A stretch of DNA of 64,000 bases from Puccinia triticina (Eukaryota > Basidiomycota > Pucciniomycetes > Pucciniales > Pucciniaceae): positions 2,914,001 through 2,978,000 of the forward strand of contig NC_070570.1 in assembly GCF_026914185.1 (NCBI RefSeq), in the 5' to 3' direction. The notes under the pieces are model-generated. The model did not search any database, had not been told where the DNA came from, and saw nothing but the letters and a program-made list of their open reading frames with translations. Made by a program: the position numbers and the translations under genes. Shown here in pieces: positions 10,201-19,856 of the stretch (its first letter is position 1; each line of letters opens with the position of its first letter).

Positions 10201-13200
10201 CGAACGCCTTTGGTTTCGCAAGAACGAGGGTGCTGGGGGCTGCTGCTGGCGCTGGGGGTTGGGCAGGTTGGACCTGGTTGTCGACGTTGGCGGCTTCCGC
10301 GATCCGGGCTTCGGCCATACGGAGTCGTTCCTCGACAGCTACACGTTGGGCCCGCTCCTTGTCCATCCTAAGCCTCATCGCTTCCAATTGGGCGTTGAGT
10401 GCGTCCATGTCGTCGGCAGGGCTTCGGTGCTGTATGACACGGGCTGCCCTTGCCACAGTGTACCCTAAAACCTCGGGACGCGTCTCGGTGTTGGGTGTTT
10501 GCTGGAGGGGTCTGGGGTTTGCTCCGCGGGCCGTCCGAGTTGTCGGCTAATGAGGAGCGGCGGTATCGGTCGGCAGAGGACGAAAGGTGTCCGGCAGAGG
10601 ACGAAAGGTGTCAGGTCGGTGGAGGGTGGTGAAGCGAAAGGGTAGAGTCTGGAGGATCGATAAGGTTTGGGGGTGATGAATACGGTTCAAAGGGGAGGGG
10701 GTTTTTTGGGGGGCTGTTCTACGGCGTTCCAAGGCTGTTCCGGCGACGGCGGCTGTCCTTCAACGGTTGGTGGGGTTCTACGGCGTATCAAGGCTATTCC
10801 GGCTACGGCGGCTGTCCTTGAACGGTGGCGGAGCTGAGTAATGGTAACGAAAAAAAAAGATTTATAGAGTTAGCAATATGTTATAACTATAACTTGATGA
10901 GTTGATTGCTAACTGGGGAATGTACAATGTGGGGAGGAGAGCTTGAAGATAACCTCCTCAGGAATGGAAACCCCTGGCGAGTACAAGGGGGTCTACAAGG
11001 TTGTAACACAGAGTCACAGGTGGGCTCTACCACAATATTGGATCAGTTTTTCCTAACGAAGGCAGCAGGCCAGCCTTTGCACAAATCTATGTCACTGGCG
11101 GAGACGACGAAGCGGAAGCACAGAACCGAGCCCAGCAAGCCAGATCTCCGGTTAACGTACCTCTGCTTCTTAGGCTGCAAAACTGGATGTCAACAAATAA
11201 CACTTATGCACAATGGTTCCGAATGATCGGTCGGGAAATGACACCGGAGGATTGTGTACAATACTATCTTCGCAATTACGCTACCCCTGGGCTAGATCAA
11301 CGAGTTTACAATGCGCCCCGGACACTAGAGATTGGTATGGTCATCGACAACAACAACCCCGAACGAATAGGCGAAAGAGACATCCTTCTGAGGACAATTG
11401 GCGGGGGTCTCTATCACATCACCGATGACTACAGCGGCTATCTTCCTATCCGCTACCCCCTCTTCTTCCCATACGGAGAACAAGGGTGGATTCATGGGTG
11501 GCCCAGCGGGACTGATAGGGGTGAATTCTACTCTTAGTAAACCGTTGCGTTAGCTTCAATTAACACACTTGACTTGCAGGAGCCTCAATATTGCAATGCG
11601 AATGGTACGCTTCAATGATATTCGATCGAAACAACAAGTTCTCCGCAATCTTGAATGGGAAGCATCTGTTTCAAGAGCTGTTGGTAGACTTATACATATG
11701 TGTTGAACGATCTCGGCTCAACTTCTTTGTCTTCAATCAAGCTCAGATAAAAGCACAGATCTATCAGGGTATCCAAGAATCCTTTAGGAATGATCTCGAC
11801 GTTGAGGGTCGACAAATTATACTCCCATCTTTGTTTTCCGGTTCGCCTCGAAATATGCTTCAGCTGTACCAAGACTCCATGGCCAGCGTCCGCCACTTCG
11901 GACCACCCTCTCTGTTCATAACAATGACTGCTAATCCACATTGGCCAGAGGTTATTTGACTTCTCAAGCCACATCAACGGCCTGTTGACCGACCTGACAT
12001 TGTCACAAGGATATTCCGACTGAAGCTCACTTCTCTCATTAAGTACATTGTAAAGCGTCAACGACTCGGCAAAGTCGCTGCTTGGGTCTATACCATTGAA
12101 TTCCAAAAGAGAGGACTACCACATGCTCATATCATCGTCATACTGGAACGTGGAAGTGTACCGACAACACCCGATGCAATAGACTCAATTGTCACTGCTG
12201 AGATTCCAGATCCAATCAGAGAACCTCGACTTCATGCCATTGTGACCAACTGCATGCTTCACGGTCCATGTAATTCAGGAAGCATGTGCTGGAAGGATGG
12301 TCAATGCGGTAAAGGTTTCCCTAAGCCTTTTTCGCCCAACACACAATTGGTCGACGATTCTTATCCAAGTTACCGGAGACGAGACGATGGACGCACCTTT
12401 GTAAAGAATAATACTGAATTCTACAACGGACATGTTGTTCCGTACAATAAGTACTTGCTCTTGCGCTACAATTGCCACATCAATGTGGAGATCCCGTATG
12501 GGATACACGCACTCAAGTATCTTTTCAAGTATATCACTAAGGGAGTCGACAGGTCCTCAATGCGAATGACCGAAGGGGATGAGACAAGAAGATTCATCAA
12601 TGGCAGGTACATTGGGCCATCAGAGGGTAAATCTGATTCTTTGGACATCAGCGTACACACTTCCCAATCAGAGTCTGATATCTTTATTTGTATCCTACAG
12701 CAGTTTACCGGCTCCTGAGATTTGAGACAAATGAACGTTACCCGGCAATACAACGCTTAGCTATCCACCTTGAGGATCAACAATTAGTCTACTACGTGGA
12801 CAAAGAGGGTCTCTGCCAGCAAATGAGCACCGGCTCCGCGACAAGAACGACTCTGACCGAATTCTTCAGACTCAACCGGCTCAACGCAATGGGGATGGGA
12901 GTCAGAGCTCGCACACTCCTCTATCATGAAATTCCGAAATACTTTACCTGGGAAAAAGGCAAGAGGTTCAAGGCAAGGCAGCGCAGCTCAGAAATGATCG
13001 GACGTTTGTATCACGCGTCTATAAATCAAGGCGAACGTTACTTTTTGAGGCTGCTCTTGCTTCATGTACGTGGTCCAACAAGCTTCTCACACCTGAGAAC
13101 AGTGGATGGTACTACATATCAGACGTACCGGGAAGCTTGCGACGCCCTTGGTCTCTTAGTATCCGACCAACATTACAGACAGTCTATGATCGACGCAGCG

Positions 13201-15021
13201 CATTGGATGACCGGAGCTGCCTTACGGTCGATGTTCTGCATGATTTTGATTCACAGTCCTCCTTCCAGCCCGCAAGACCTGCTTGAGGAGTTCATCGACG
13301 TGCTATCGGACGACTTAATATATAGATTACAGCGTACCTATCGCATTGCTGAGCCAACGATTGCCCAAAGAAACTCTTTGTGCTACTTTCTCATCACCCA
13401 AATCATTTTGGAGAACGGGAAGACTCTCGAGAATGTGGGACTTGCTCACATACCGACTGACAATGATCTTTGGCGATTGTTTGAAAATGAATCAGCCGCC
13501 GAGGCGGAGCAGAGGACACAAGACCATGTCAACCAATTCCTCCAAATGTCTGAAAGGTTGAACGAGAGACAAACCTTGATCATGGAAGCCATCATTGGTC
13601 TGCATGAAAGTAACGAATCTGGACTGATACACATCGATGGACCGGGTGGATGTGGAAAAACATACTTAATGAACACCATAATCCACTACCTCAGCGCCAA
13701 TCGCGTGCCGGTGATAACTGTAGCTTCGTCCGGTGTTGCAGGGTTAATGTTGGTGAACGGAGCGACTGCTCATTCAAGATTCAAAATTCCGCTTGATTTG
13801 GACGAGAATTCTCAGTGCATTTGGAACACTCGCTCCACCTCAACAGAGGTCCTGCGAAGTACAAACTTTATAATCTGGGACGAGATATCGATGCAGAGCA
13901 GATACGCGGTCGAGGCTGTGGACCGAGCATTCAAAGAGCTCATGGACAACGATGAGCCCTTTGGAGGCAAAACGGTCATCTTTGGCGGTGACTTCCGGCA
14001 AACGTTGCCGGTCGTGCCGGGCGGGTCAATACTTGATCAAGGACATTCGTGCATGATCAACTCGGCCATCTGGAGTCAGGTGGTTGTTTTCCAACTCACT
14101 CAGAATCTCCGATTGATCACTACCGACGATCCCGGGTCTGCGCAGGCCAACGCGATATTCTATCGTTGGCTTCTATCCATTGGAAACGGATCTGACCAGA
14201 CTGACTTCACAGCTGATGTCAACCTCGCCTTTGGAGCGGTCTACACGAACTCCGACCTGTCCGTAGTTGCTGAACGGGCTATCCACACCGTCTACGGTGA
14301 CATGACCTATGTCCTGAGTACAAGCGAAGATCAAGCTTGCGAGTACTTCGCCAGTCGGTTAATCTTGGCACCACTAAATGCTGACGTCAACCGAGTCAAC
14401 TCTCTTTGTCTATCACGCATGGGCGGTGATGTGTTCACCTCACACTCAATAAACCAAATGCGCAACGAAGAGGACGGTGAAGATAGTGATGAAGCCATAC
14501 CCGAAGAAGTGTTACGTACGTTTTCAATACCCGGTTTCCCCGAATCCGACCTCTCCTTAAAGGTTGGAATGCCCGTGATCTTATTACGGAACTTGAGTTT
14601 GAAGAAAGGACTTTCAAACGGCACCAGACTCATGGTTCTCGCGATTAGGACTGATGCACTATGGTGCAAGATACTCACAGGTTGCTGTGTTGGTGAAAAG
14701 GTCTTGATCCCTAAAATCACATTGATTCACAAGCCAGACCGTGTATACGCCGTCACGTTCTCCCGACACCAGTTCCCGGTGGCGATTGCCTTTGCATTGA
14801 CCATCAACAAAGCTCAAGGTCAATCTCTATCAAAGGTTGCGGTCTACCTACCGCAGCCTGTCTTTGGGCACGGACAGCTATACGTGGCGCTTTCACGAGT
14901 GACAACTATAGCTGGGTTGTCCATCTGCATGGTTCAAGATCCTCAATTGCCACCGACGACTTCAAATGTTGTCAACCTTGACATCATCAGGAGATGCCAT
15001 GGAGATGTATCCGCCAATTAA
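4251..15021 (+). CDS. Helitron Rep-helicase, split by a nested retrotransposon and one nonsense codon
   Basis: Five exons give one continuous frame of 1,484 codons: 4251-4710, 4786-4902 joined across gypsy-1 to 11014-11520, 11580-12626 and 12701-15021. Introns of 75, 59 and 74 bp all have GT-AG ends. The N-terminus is basic, followed by a C-C-H-C-C zinc-type motif (CSSCGALHF ... CC). The Helitron-like N domain includes GIYTF, FAQIY and LFITMTANP. The Rep HUH motif is LPHAHIIVI and the tyrosine motif is KYLFKYITKG. The C-terminal Pif1-type helicase shows GPGGCGKT (Walker A), IIWDEISM (Walker B), GGDFRQTLPV and NKAQGQSLSK. It would nick, unwind and roll Helitron DNA. Defects: a TGA at 11957-11959 between ANPHWPEVI and LLKPHQ, probably from CGA, and the 6.1-kb insertion. 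Confidence 0.92.
4903..5032 (-). repeat. gypsy-1 3' LTR
   Basis: This is the 130-bp LTR downstream of pol in element orientation, identical to 10879-11008. The adjacent minus-strand sequence AACGGGGGATAA (5033-5044) is a good polypurine tract for plus-strand priming. Confidence 0.95.
5033..5044 (-). promoter_or_regulatory. gypsy-1 polypurine tract
   Basis: The minus strand reads AACGGGGGATAA directly before the 3' LTR, the expected place and composition for the plus-strand DNA primer. Confidence 0.7.
5130..9389 (-). CDS. pol: gypsy-1 Pol: protease, RT, RNase H, integrase, chromodomain
   Basis: The frame is open from the slippery site at 9395-9389 to the stop at 5130, about 1,420 residues. 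Numbered from the GTG codon at 9365: aspartic protease LIDSGATHNV near 51-60; RT with TLDL near 447-450 and YLDDIMIY at 511-518; RNase H with ECDCSDFALG near 658-667, DKELLAI near 701-707 and YTNHRNL near 730-736; integrase H2C2 zinc region near 975-1025 and the DDE core ending in HPQTDGQSE; a C-terminal chromodomain with YLVSWKGF. The chromodomain marks it as a chromovirus and may steer integration to heterochromatin. RNase H Asn732 stands where other Ty3 elements have the catalytic Asp, so RNase H is probably damaged. No ATG begins the frame, which fits expression by -1 frameshifting from gag. Confidence 0.95.
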   Translation of the reverse strand, partial: WRSSGLINVPNLSKPTVVRVDVGASELNFKCNTIDPRLFLPLAVSISNVPRATFIPSFLIDSGATHNVLSDSYARRLGLLQYATPTHRTVYGFDGSTRPASFELSVTLQNETAPSRMIVTTLKDSYDGILGMPWLRRNGHLIDWTNRRLIPPDAAVYTASSSPPKPSPLDEPRREARILTRGCVSTHPTQLEDTLAPPHCESRQLSKHPVSASQCAPPHPLEPPTARPPVAAVCSASSSPPKPSPLDEPRREARILTRGCVSTHPTQLEDTLAPPHCESCQPSNRPVSASQCASPNTIGLSTARTSWSTSARLAARAAAQTPAKSIEELVPASYHRYLRMFQKSASQGLPPRRRYDFRVELTPGAVPQASRIIPLSPAENEALDTLINEGLTNGTIRRTTSPWAAPVIFAGKKDGNLRPCFDYRKLNAVTVKNKYPLPLTMDLVDSLLDADTFTTLDLRNVYGNLRVAEGDEDKLAFICRSGQFAPLTMPFGPTGAPGYFQYFMQDILLGRIGKDVAAYLDDIMIYTKKGSNHEAAVKTVLETLSKHTLWLKPEKCEFSKSEVEYLGLLILCNRLRMDPTKVKAVTDWPPPRNITELQRFIGFANFYRRFIDQFSRDARPLHDLTKKESKFSWSLECQAAFDHLKVSFTTAPILKIADAYRPFILECDCSDFALGAVLSQVCPRDNLLHPVAYLSRSLIKAERDYEIFDKELLAIVAAFKEWRQYLEGNPHRLHAIVYTNHRNLENFMTTKRLTRRQARWAELLGCFDFDIVFRPGHEAARPDALSRRPDLAPDKEDKLSFGQLLRPENIRPDTFTAIAEFEACFVDESVDLDNADYWFEIDVLGLDSIAASSCPTKPSLTDKDPTREARQLDEGVCTPNEFIGCSSLEPNSTLAPPQCESVLSSLVPVSAGQPFSSGNILTDTEIIKAIREAGPEDDDYMTLLKSVESPASRRLDPKLSRYSVRKNLLCYGHRVVVPRNTELRNQIVRSHHNSKLAGHPGRAKTLNLIQRSFTWTSMKQLVNRYVDGCDSCQRSKPCTQKPFGLLEPLPIPAGPWTDISYDLITDLPTSDGFDSILTVVDRLTKMAHFIPCSKTLNAEGLAHLMLNNVWKLHGTPKTIISDRGSIFISQITRELDQQLGIRLHPSTAFHPQTDGQSEIANKAVEQYLRHFVGYHQTDWAPLLPTAEFAHNNHDHASTGISPFKANYGFNLSYGRIPSSEQCLPAVEERLEHLSRVQEELKECLQRAQESMKHQFDKRVRANPDWKIGEEVWLNSRNISTTRPCPKLDDRWLGPFPISDIISRSAYKLTLPSSLRGVHPVFHVSLLRKHQLDLIEGRQAETPRPITIDGEDEWEVEEVLDRRGRGKKQEYLVSWKGFGPQENSWEPEDNLDNCKTLVENFNTRFPDAANKHRRRRRKRK
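8466..8912 (-). repeat. 231-bp tandem duplication in the protease-RT linker of gypsy-1
   Basis: Residues about 152-228 and 229-300 of Pol are near-identical copies with a 231-nt period, so the frame is kept. Each copy holds the peptide pattern REARILTRGC ... APPHCES. A third, diverged copy lies at Pol residues about 858-893, between RNase H and integrase. gypsy-2 carries related cassettes at 30905-31255. Confidence 0.9.
9371..10408 (-). CDS. gag: gypsy-1 Gag (capsid and nucleocapsid)
   Basis: I choose the ATG at 10408, which gives MDALNAQLEAMRLRMDKE and 345 residues; the frame is open further upstream only from a GTG. The N-terminal 50 residues are heptad-like, likely a coiled coil. A Gag capsid region follows (FDGTRGASAEAFISQI ... 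). A CCHC zinc knuckle (CFRCGQEGHISRGC) near the C-terminus would bind genomic RNA. The stop TGA is at 9373-9371. Pol lies in the -1 frame, reached at the AAAAAAT heptamer a few codons before this stop. Gag would assemble cytoplasmic virus-like particles. Confidence 0.93.
   Translation of the reverse strand: MDALNAQLEAMRLRMDKERAQRVAVEERLRMAEARIAEAANVDNQVQPAQPPAPAAAPSTLVLAKPKAFDGTRGASAEAFISQIGLHTITFPERFPSDSTKVAFAVSFLTDYAATWAQPYLEKLVRGEVIIFQNFLNDFSASFYDHNRKQKSEIALRSLRQTGTVSAYTQTFNMHARAIGWADGPLMSLYQQGLKEKVQLAIVMSSVAFATLQDMQALALRAGQTIEGIANQYSTRPSPSTSNNPAPDPNAMDLSAFQQTTNKRNPLPDAERARRVELNLCFRCGQEGHISRGCSSGRKDGRGRQQVSSNARIAALQAEINTLRANQATPTNENASLSKNGEAQV
9389..9395 (-). promoter_or_regulatory. -1 ribosomal frameshift heptamer, gypsy-1
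   Basis: The minus strand reads A-AAA-AAT in the gag phase (TCA AAA AAT GGA), six codons before the gag stop. A -1 slip continues as TGG AGA AGC and runs directly into the open pol frame. The same heptamer in the same phase occurs in gypsy-2 at 30395-30401. Confidence 0.8.
10409..10878 (-). other. gypsy-1 5' leader with tandem repeats
   Basis: No coding function is visible. Two tandem duplications lie here: a 21-bp unit at 10571-10612 and a 58-bp unit starting at 10718 and 10776. The sequence next to the 5' LTR, TATTGCTAACTC on the minus strand, would be the primer-binding site but does not start with the common TGG. Confidence 0.6.
10879..11008 (-). repeat. gypsy-1 5' LTR
   Basis: This is the 130-bp LTR upstream of gag in element orientation, identical to 4903-5032, followed by target duplication CAGAG at 11009-11013. 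Confidence 0.95.
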
Positions 15022-15535
15022 TGTGAGCACTATGTTCTACATAATGTACATGTCACCCATACAAGCCTGACTTTCTCCCTTCTGCCCCTGTCCCCAGAAT
15101 ACAACACTGGCAACAAAATTCATCATCCTCTCACTAAACAAACTCTACATACAAGATCTGATATGTTCTTCTTAGCTGATGTGATTGTTCGCAGTTGTGT
15201 AGCGCATGTGTTGAAAAGTATTCATACAGCCCAATTTGCCCAGTGACAAGATTCCCCCCCAGGGAGGTATGCAAGTCAAGGGGCAAAGCCAAGCATGAGG
15301 GACAGATTTCTCTGCAACAAACAGGGGACTTTATACCATTTGGATCTACGGCCAAGTTGTGGTTCCCATGTATGTACATAAATACATTTACATATAAATA
15401 GTGTACAGATGAGAATTCATCAGTTCGCATCCTAAACATATTTATTGTTATATGTACAAAATAAATCAAATGTGTCATTATGCCACAATGTAGAGTTTCA
15501 AATCAAGGTGTGTAACATGTTCCAGATCCCAGTTC
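15022..15535 (+). other. Helitron 3' untranslated region
   Basis: This AT-rich stretch between the Rep-helicase stop and the terminal hairpin shows no coding frame I can support. It is part of the Helitron because the empty-site comparison puts the element end at 15573. Confidence 0.6.
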
Positions 15536-15573
15536 CTAGGGGACCGGGGCGCTCGCCGCCCCGTCTCCCCTAG
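15536..15573 (+). terminator. Helitron 3' terminal palindrome ending in CTAG
   Basis: CTAGGGGA pairs with TCCCCTAG and inside them GGGGCG pairs with CGCCCC, with a CTCGC loop. Helitrons use a 3' hairpin and CTRR end as the rolling-circle termination signal. Here the outer stem includes the CTAG itself, while in most Helitrons the hairpin ends several bases before it. Confidence 0.85.
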
Positions 15574-15638
15574 TTCTACTAATAGATCTCAGTGGAAAAG
15601 TTGCTGGGATGGCATCCAGGTTTACTGCGGGTCGCCTC
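15574..15638. repeat. Duplicated host segment, left copy, block b
   Basis: This 65-bp piece matches 57214-57278 and joins the Helitron to gypsy-3. It corresponds to the sequence downstream of the secreted-protein stop codon. Confidence 0.85.
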
Positions 15639-16011
15639 TGAAGCGGGCTCTTCAGGCTGATAGAGACTCAGGCAAGAGTATTGTGAAAGCAATGAAAGGG
15701 GAAACTGAACTCTGGATTTCTAGAGTCAGACGGAACTGGGGGGAACCCCTACAAGAGAGGCCACCTTATATGGTGGCCACAATACTGAACTAGAGACAAA
15801 CAACTAATCAAGGGGCGCTAAGCCCCTGCGGCTAAAACATGACGAGAGAAACAGAATACAGCTCATGCTGGTCGTAACTCCGGGCCTAACCCGGTATGCG
15901 TCATGGGGAGCGGGTGAGCCTCCTGCATTGGGCAGGAGTTCACGTGGTCTCCTCGCGGTTGTGAGCGTACAGGGAGGCTATGCCTTCCTGTATAACTGTA
16001 GCCCTGCTACA
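15639..16011 (-). repeat. gypsy-3 3' LTR
   Basis: It is similar to 23875-24251 with scattered substitutions and small indels, so the element is older than gypsy-1. The adjacent minus-strand AGAGGGGGGATGT (16012-16024) is a polypurine tract. Confidence 0.92.
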
Positions 16012-16937
16012 ACATCCCCCCCTCTAAACGGGGGCCGTCCCGGACCCTGATGGCGGTGGGCCCAATGTAAGAGCCAGATGGCTCTTCACTGATCCGTTGA
16101 GGGACTTGTACAACAAGGTTGCGGAACAACCTTGAGGGAGAATTCTAGAACCGGGGTTGGTATTGCTAGCACGGTAGAATGAGATGAAAGGCGGTCCGGG
16201 AATTCTCCTATCAGTATGTACAAGCAGGAACCAGGGCTGGAGAGAAGAGTCTGATGAAGGGAACAAGAATAAGGGAGAAACTTACCTAGCACGGTAGAAT
16301 GAGATGAAAGGCGGTCCGGGAATTCTACCGAGCTAGGAAGGATGAGGGGCAGAGACTATGTAGGCTAGGCTTATGTAATCTTCTCTTGTGAAAGCCCAGG
16401 GTGGGCAGGGGTTTCACACCCAACTGGAGCTTGAGTCTCTGAGCCGGCGGGCAAGCCAGAGGTGTTGGGGTAGCGGAACCTGACCCATCGGCGGGCGCCA
16501 GAGGAATCTTCTTTGTCTTGGCTAAGACTTTGGTTTTCTTAATTACTTCCCGAGCCACTTTGGCATTGGCACGCTTTTCCCGCTGAGCTATAGCGGGTGG
16601 CGCGGCCCACATGTCATTGACAATGAGCGACCGGAGTGCTACCGGCCTAAGACTATTGCCGTTAACTGGTCTTGGGTACTCAACTGCATCGTGATCAGCA
16701 ATGATGTAAATATTATTGTCCAATACTTTAGTGATTGTAAACGGTCCGAACCACCTTGGGCTTCCCTTGGTATGCTTCTCATTGCAAAGTTTCACAGCCT
16801 GGCCCTTGACAAGACTCTCCAAGTCTCGAGCAAAAACGGTTTTGTTGTTGAAGGCTGCCTTGTTTCTTGAGGCGCGCACAGCAGTGTTACCGGCTGCTTC
16901 CATTCTGGTCTTATTGAGCTGCTCAATACGATTACTG

Positions 16938-17416
16938 ACAACACTGGGTCGCTACGCTAACCATAGCGGTTAGCGTAGCGTAGCGCAGCGCAAATGCGCT
17001 ATTTTTTAGCGTAGTGTTAGCGCAATTGCACGCATATGCGCTAACGCTACGCGCACGCGGTGCGCAGCTATTTTAGCTGATAGCGTAGCGTTAGCGCAGA
17101 TGCGCGCAATTGCGCTAACGCTAAACATGCAGGGCGCAAAAGAGCGCGCGCTACGCTGCGCTACAGCGCCTTTAGCGGGAAAAAAGGGCTTTTTTTCCGC
17201 TAAAAGCGCTGTAGCGCAGCGCAGCGTAGCGTAGCGAATGTAGCGGCGCGCTAACGCTAACAAAGAATTGGCGCGCTGTTAGCGCCGCTGAAAATTAGCG
17301 TAGCGTAGCGGCGCTAACAGCGCGCTAACGCTATGCAAAATAGCCGGGCGCTTTTTGCCGCTACGCTAACGCGTAGCGCTGAAATAGCGTAGCGTAGCGT
17401 AGCGACCCAGTGTTGT
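16938..17416. mobile_element. 479-bp palindromic element built of GCTACGCTAACGC-type units
   Basis: The ends are inverted repeats starting ACAACACTGGGTCGCTACGC. TACTG is duplicated at 16933-16937 and 17417-17421. Removing the element and one TACTG restores the pol reading frame across NKLS/NRIEQ. The interior is almost wholly made of GCTACGCTA, GCTAACGC and GCGCTGTAGCG words in both orientations, with a long near-perfect hairpin around 17146-17240. It is probably a MITE; the superfamily is unknown. Confidence 0.85.
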
Positions 17417-19433
17417 TACTGAGCTTGTTCTGGCCTGGGATGGCTGGTTCTGCGGCGATCATACGCCTGCAATCTTGGGGCAGTCTAGGCTTCACTCCGT
17501 AGAGCAACTCAAACGGGGAGAACCCGCTGCTATCGCTGATGTGAATTCTAGTGGAAAACAGAGCGGCCGGGAAAACGTCTACCCACTTGGAAGGGTCCCT
17601 GGAATTGTTCAAGCGAAAAATGGCGGCTTCTAGTATGCCATTAAACCGCTCGCTCTTACCGTTTGTCTGTGGATGGTATCCCAACGTTCAGACTGGTTTC
17701 ATCCTGGCTGCTGCCAGGAATTTCTGGAATCCCGCCAAGAGGTAATTAGACCCTCGGTCTGTGAGGAACTCTTTAGGCGCCCCGAAAGGGGTAACAATTT
17801 GATCAAAAATTGCTTGAGCGATCTCAGCCGCTGAGGCTTCCTTCAGAGGGACCGCTACCGGCCATGAAGTGCAGTCATCAATCCCTGTAAGAATCCACTT
17901 AAAGTGGCTCTTATAACTCTCCGTCATCTGAATCAGGTCTGACGACCACCTCTCAAACGGAAGGACCGCCGGCAGAGGCTTCTGCAGAGCAGTTTCTTGG
18001 TTTGCGTGTGGCCTTTCATGAATCTGGCAGGACTCACACATACAGATGTAAGTCTGAACATCATCATACCTTTTTGGCCACCAACCTTGACCCCGCAGGA
18101 TCTGCAAGGTACAGTCTTGGCCCCAGCTGTGGCCAAGATCGTTGTGGACGGACCGAAGTAAATCAAAACAATAAGCAAACACCACAAAGGGCAATCTTTC
18201 TGGCAACCCTGGCTGGCCTAGATAAGTCAAGGTCTCAGCTATGGGATCGTACTCAAAAAACTTTGAGTTTTCTTTTGCCCCGTTTATCAGGCGTTCTGGG
18301 ATGTTATCTGGTAAGTCCCTTTTTTCTAATAGATAAGGAATGATAAGCGGCCAATCAGACTCGTGTAACTGATTGGTTACTTCTTCTAGTAGCGCTAAGT
18401 CGCTTCTTCTTGACAATGCGTCAGGAACAATGTTATCTTTTCCCTTCTTATAACAAATATCAATATCCATTTCCGAGAACTCTTCGATCCAGGGGAGAAG
18501 ACGCTTTGTCGGAAGGATCTGCGTGGACAGGTAGGCCAAGGAAGCGTGGTCGGTATAGACAAATGTTTTCTCTACTGCCCCGTCTAGATAGACATGCCAT
18601 TTCCTCCAGGCATGAATAATCGCTAACAGCTCTCTTTCCTGTGTCGGGTAGTTAACCTGCGCGTTGTTCAGCTTACAGGATTTGAAAGCAACTGGGTGAA
18701 GGAAAAGGTCGTCCCCATCTTGCAACAGGACTGCTCCAACGGCAAAGTCGGAGGCGTTGGTTTCCATAACAAACCGTTCAAGGACGTCTGGCATGAGCAA
18801 AACTGGTGCGCTTACTAGCGCTTCTTTCAATTTCACAAAAGCCAATTCTTGAACTGGCAGCCACTTAATTGAGTGACTTTTTGTTACTCCCCCGGCGGTT
18901 AGATCATGCAACGGGGCCGCAATCTTTGTGAAATTCCAAACGTATCTTCGATAGAATCCACAAAGACCCAGGAACAACCTGACATCAAAGACCGTCTGAG
19001 GTCTTGGCCAATCTCGAACGCAACTCAACTTCTCTTCCATTGGGCGGATTGAGTTGAAACTGATCACATGCCCGACATACTGAATTTCTTGCATCCCAAA
19101 GGAGCATTTCGCGCCACTGCAGCGCAGTTCTTCCTGTCGGAGGACCTCTACCGTCTCAACGTGCTTAAGGTGATTGGACTCACTGGCTGAATAGATCAGG
19201 ATGTTTTCCAGGTAGACCTGGACAAACACGTCGATGAACTCCTGTAACAAGTGAGTCATCATCCTCTGAAAAGTGCTCGGCGCGTTGACCAGCCCAAAGG
19301 GCATCACCAGCCATTCAAAGTGACCGTACTTGGTCCCAAAGGCTTTCTTAGGTATGTCCCCCTCTGTGATTTTCATCTGATGAAATCCTTGTTGCAGATC
19401 AATCTTGGAGAAGAATTGGGCCCCCCTCAGGGC

Positions 19434-19856
19434 AACGATGGGAAGTTACGTTATCCAGTTTGCCTAGATGTCATTCAGTTATCCGGTTGTATGTGGTGTA
19501 AAATCCAACATAAAATGAATCTGTGGGTGTCAAGAGAAAGGTATAATGTTGTTTAACAATATGGAAACCAATTTATTCCAAGGAAATCCTCTTTTTGATC
19601 TTAAAATAATGCTTTTGTGACCAAATATCAGTTATCTGGTCTAAGTTACCCAGATAACTGATTTTTGGTCACAAAAGTGATATTTCAACATCAAAAATAG
19701 GAGTATATTTGAAAAAAAGTGGGACCATACTGTCAATCAACATTCAGCCTTTCTTTTGAAACCCACAGATTCAATTTATGTTGGATTTCACACCCAAGAG
19801 GACTGGATAACTAAATCACACCTAGGCGGACTGGATAACGTAACTTCCCATCGTTT
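19434..19856. mobile_element. 423-bp MITE, hAT-like by target duplication
   Basis: Terminal inverted repeats start AACGATGGGAAGTTACG and continue imperfectly for about 100 bp. The 8-bp target duplication CTCAGGGC is at 19426-19433 and 19857-19864. It interrupts the RT of gypsy-3. An 8-bp duplication is typical of hAT elements. No coding sequence is present. Confidence 0.9.

Larger units (their letters stand above)
4903..11008 (-). mobile_element. gypsy-1: young full-length Ty3 chromovirus inserted in the Helitron
   Basis: Two identical 130-bp LTRs (TG...CA) flank gag and pol on the minus strand. The 5-bp target duplication CAGAG is at 4898-4902 and 11009-11013. It interrupts the Helitron Rep-helicase within its second coding exon. 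LTR identity and intact gag and pol frames show a recent insertion, later than the Helitron. It is 6,106 bp long with unusually short LTRs. Confidence 0.97.
1425..15573 (+). mobile_element. Autonomous Helitron, about 8.0 kb, with a nested Ty3 element
   Basis: Boundaries come from the paralogous empty site at 57213/57214 (CAACTA|TTCTACT). Left junction is CAACTA|TTTACTACC; right junction is CCCCTAG|TTCTACT. This gives insertion between host A and T, a 3' CTAG end with a palindromic hairpin (15536-15573), and a 5' end close to the TCTACTA start known for many Helitrons. It encodes an ORF1 protein (1891-3824) and a Rep-helicase (4251-15021). Removing gypsy-1 (4903-11008) and its 5-bp target duplication leaves 8,038 bp. 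Confidence 0.9.
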
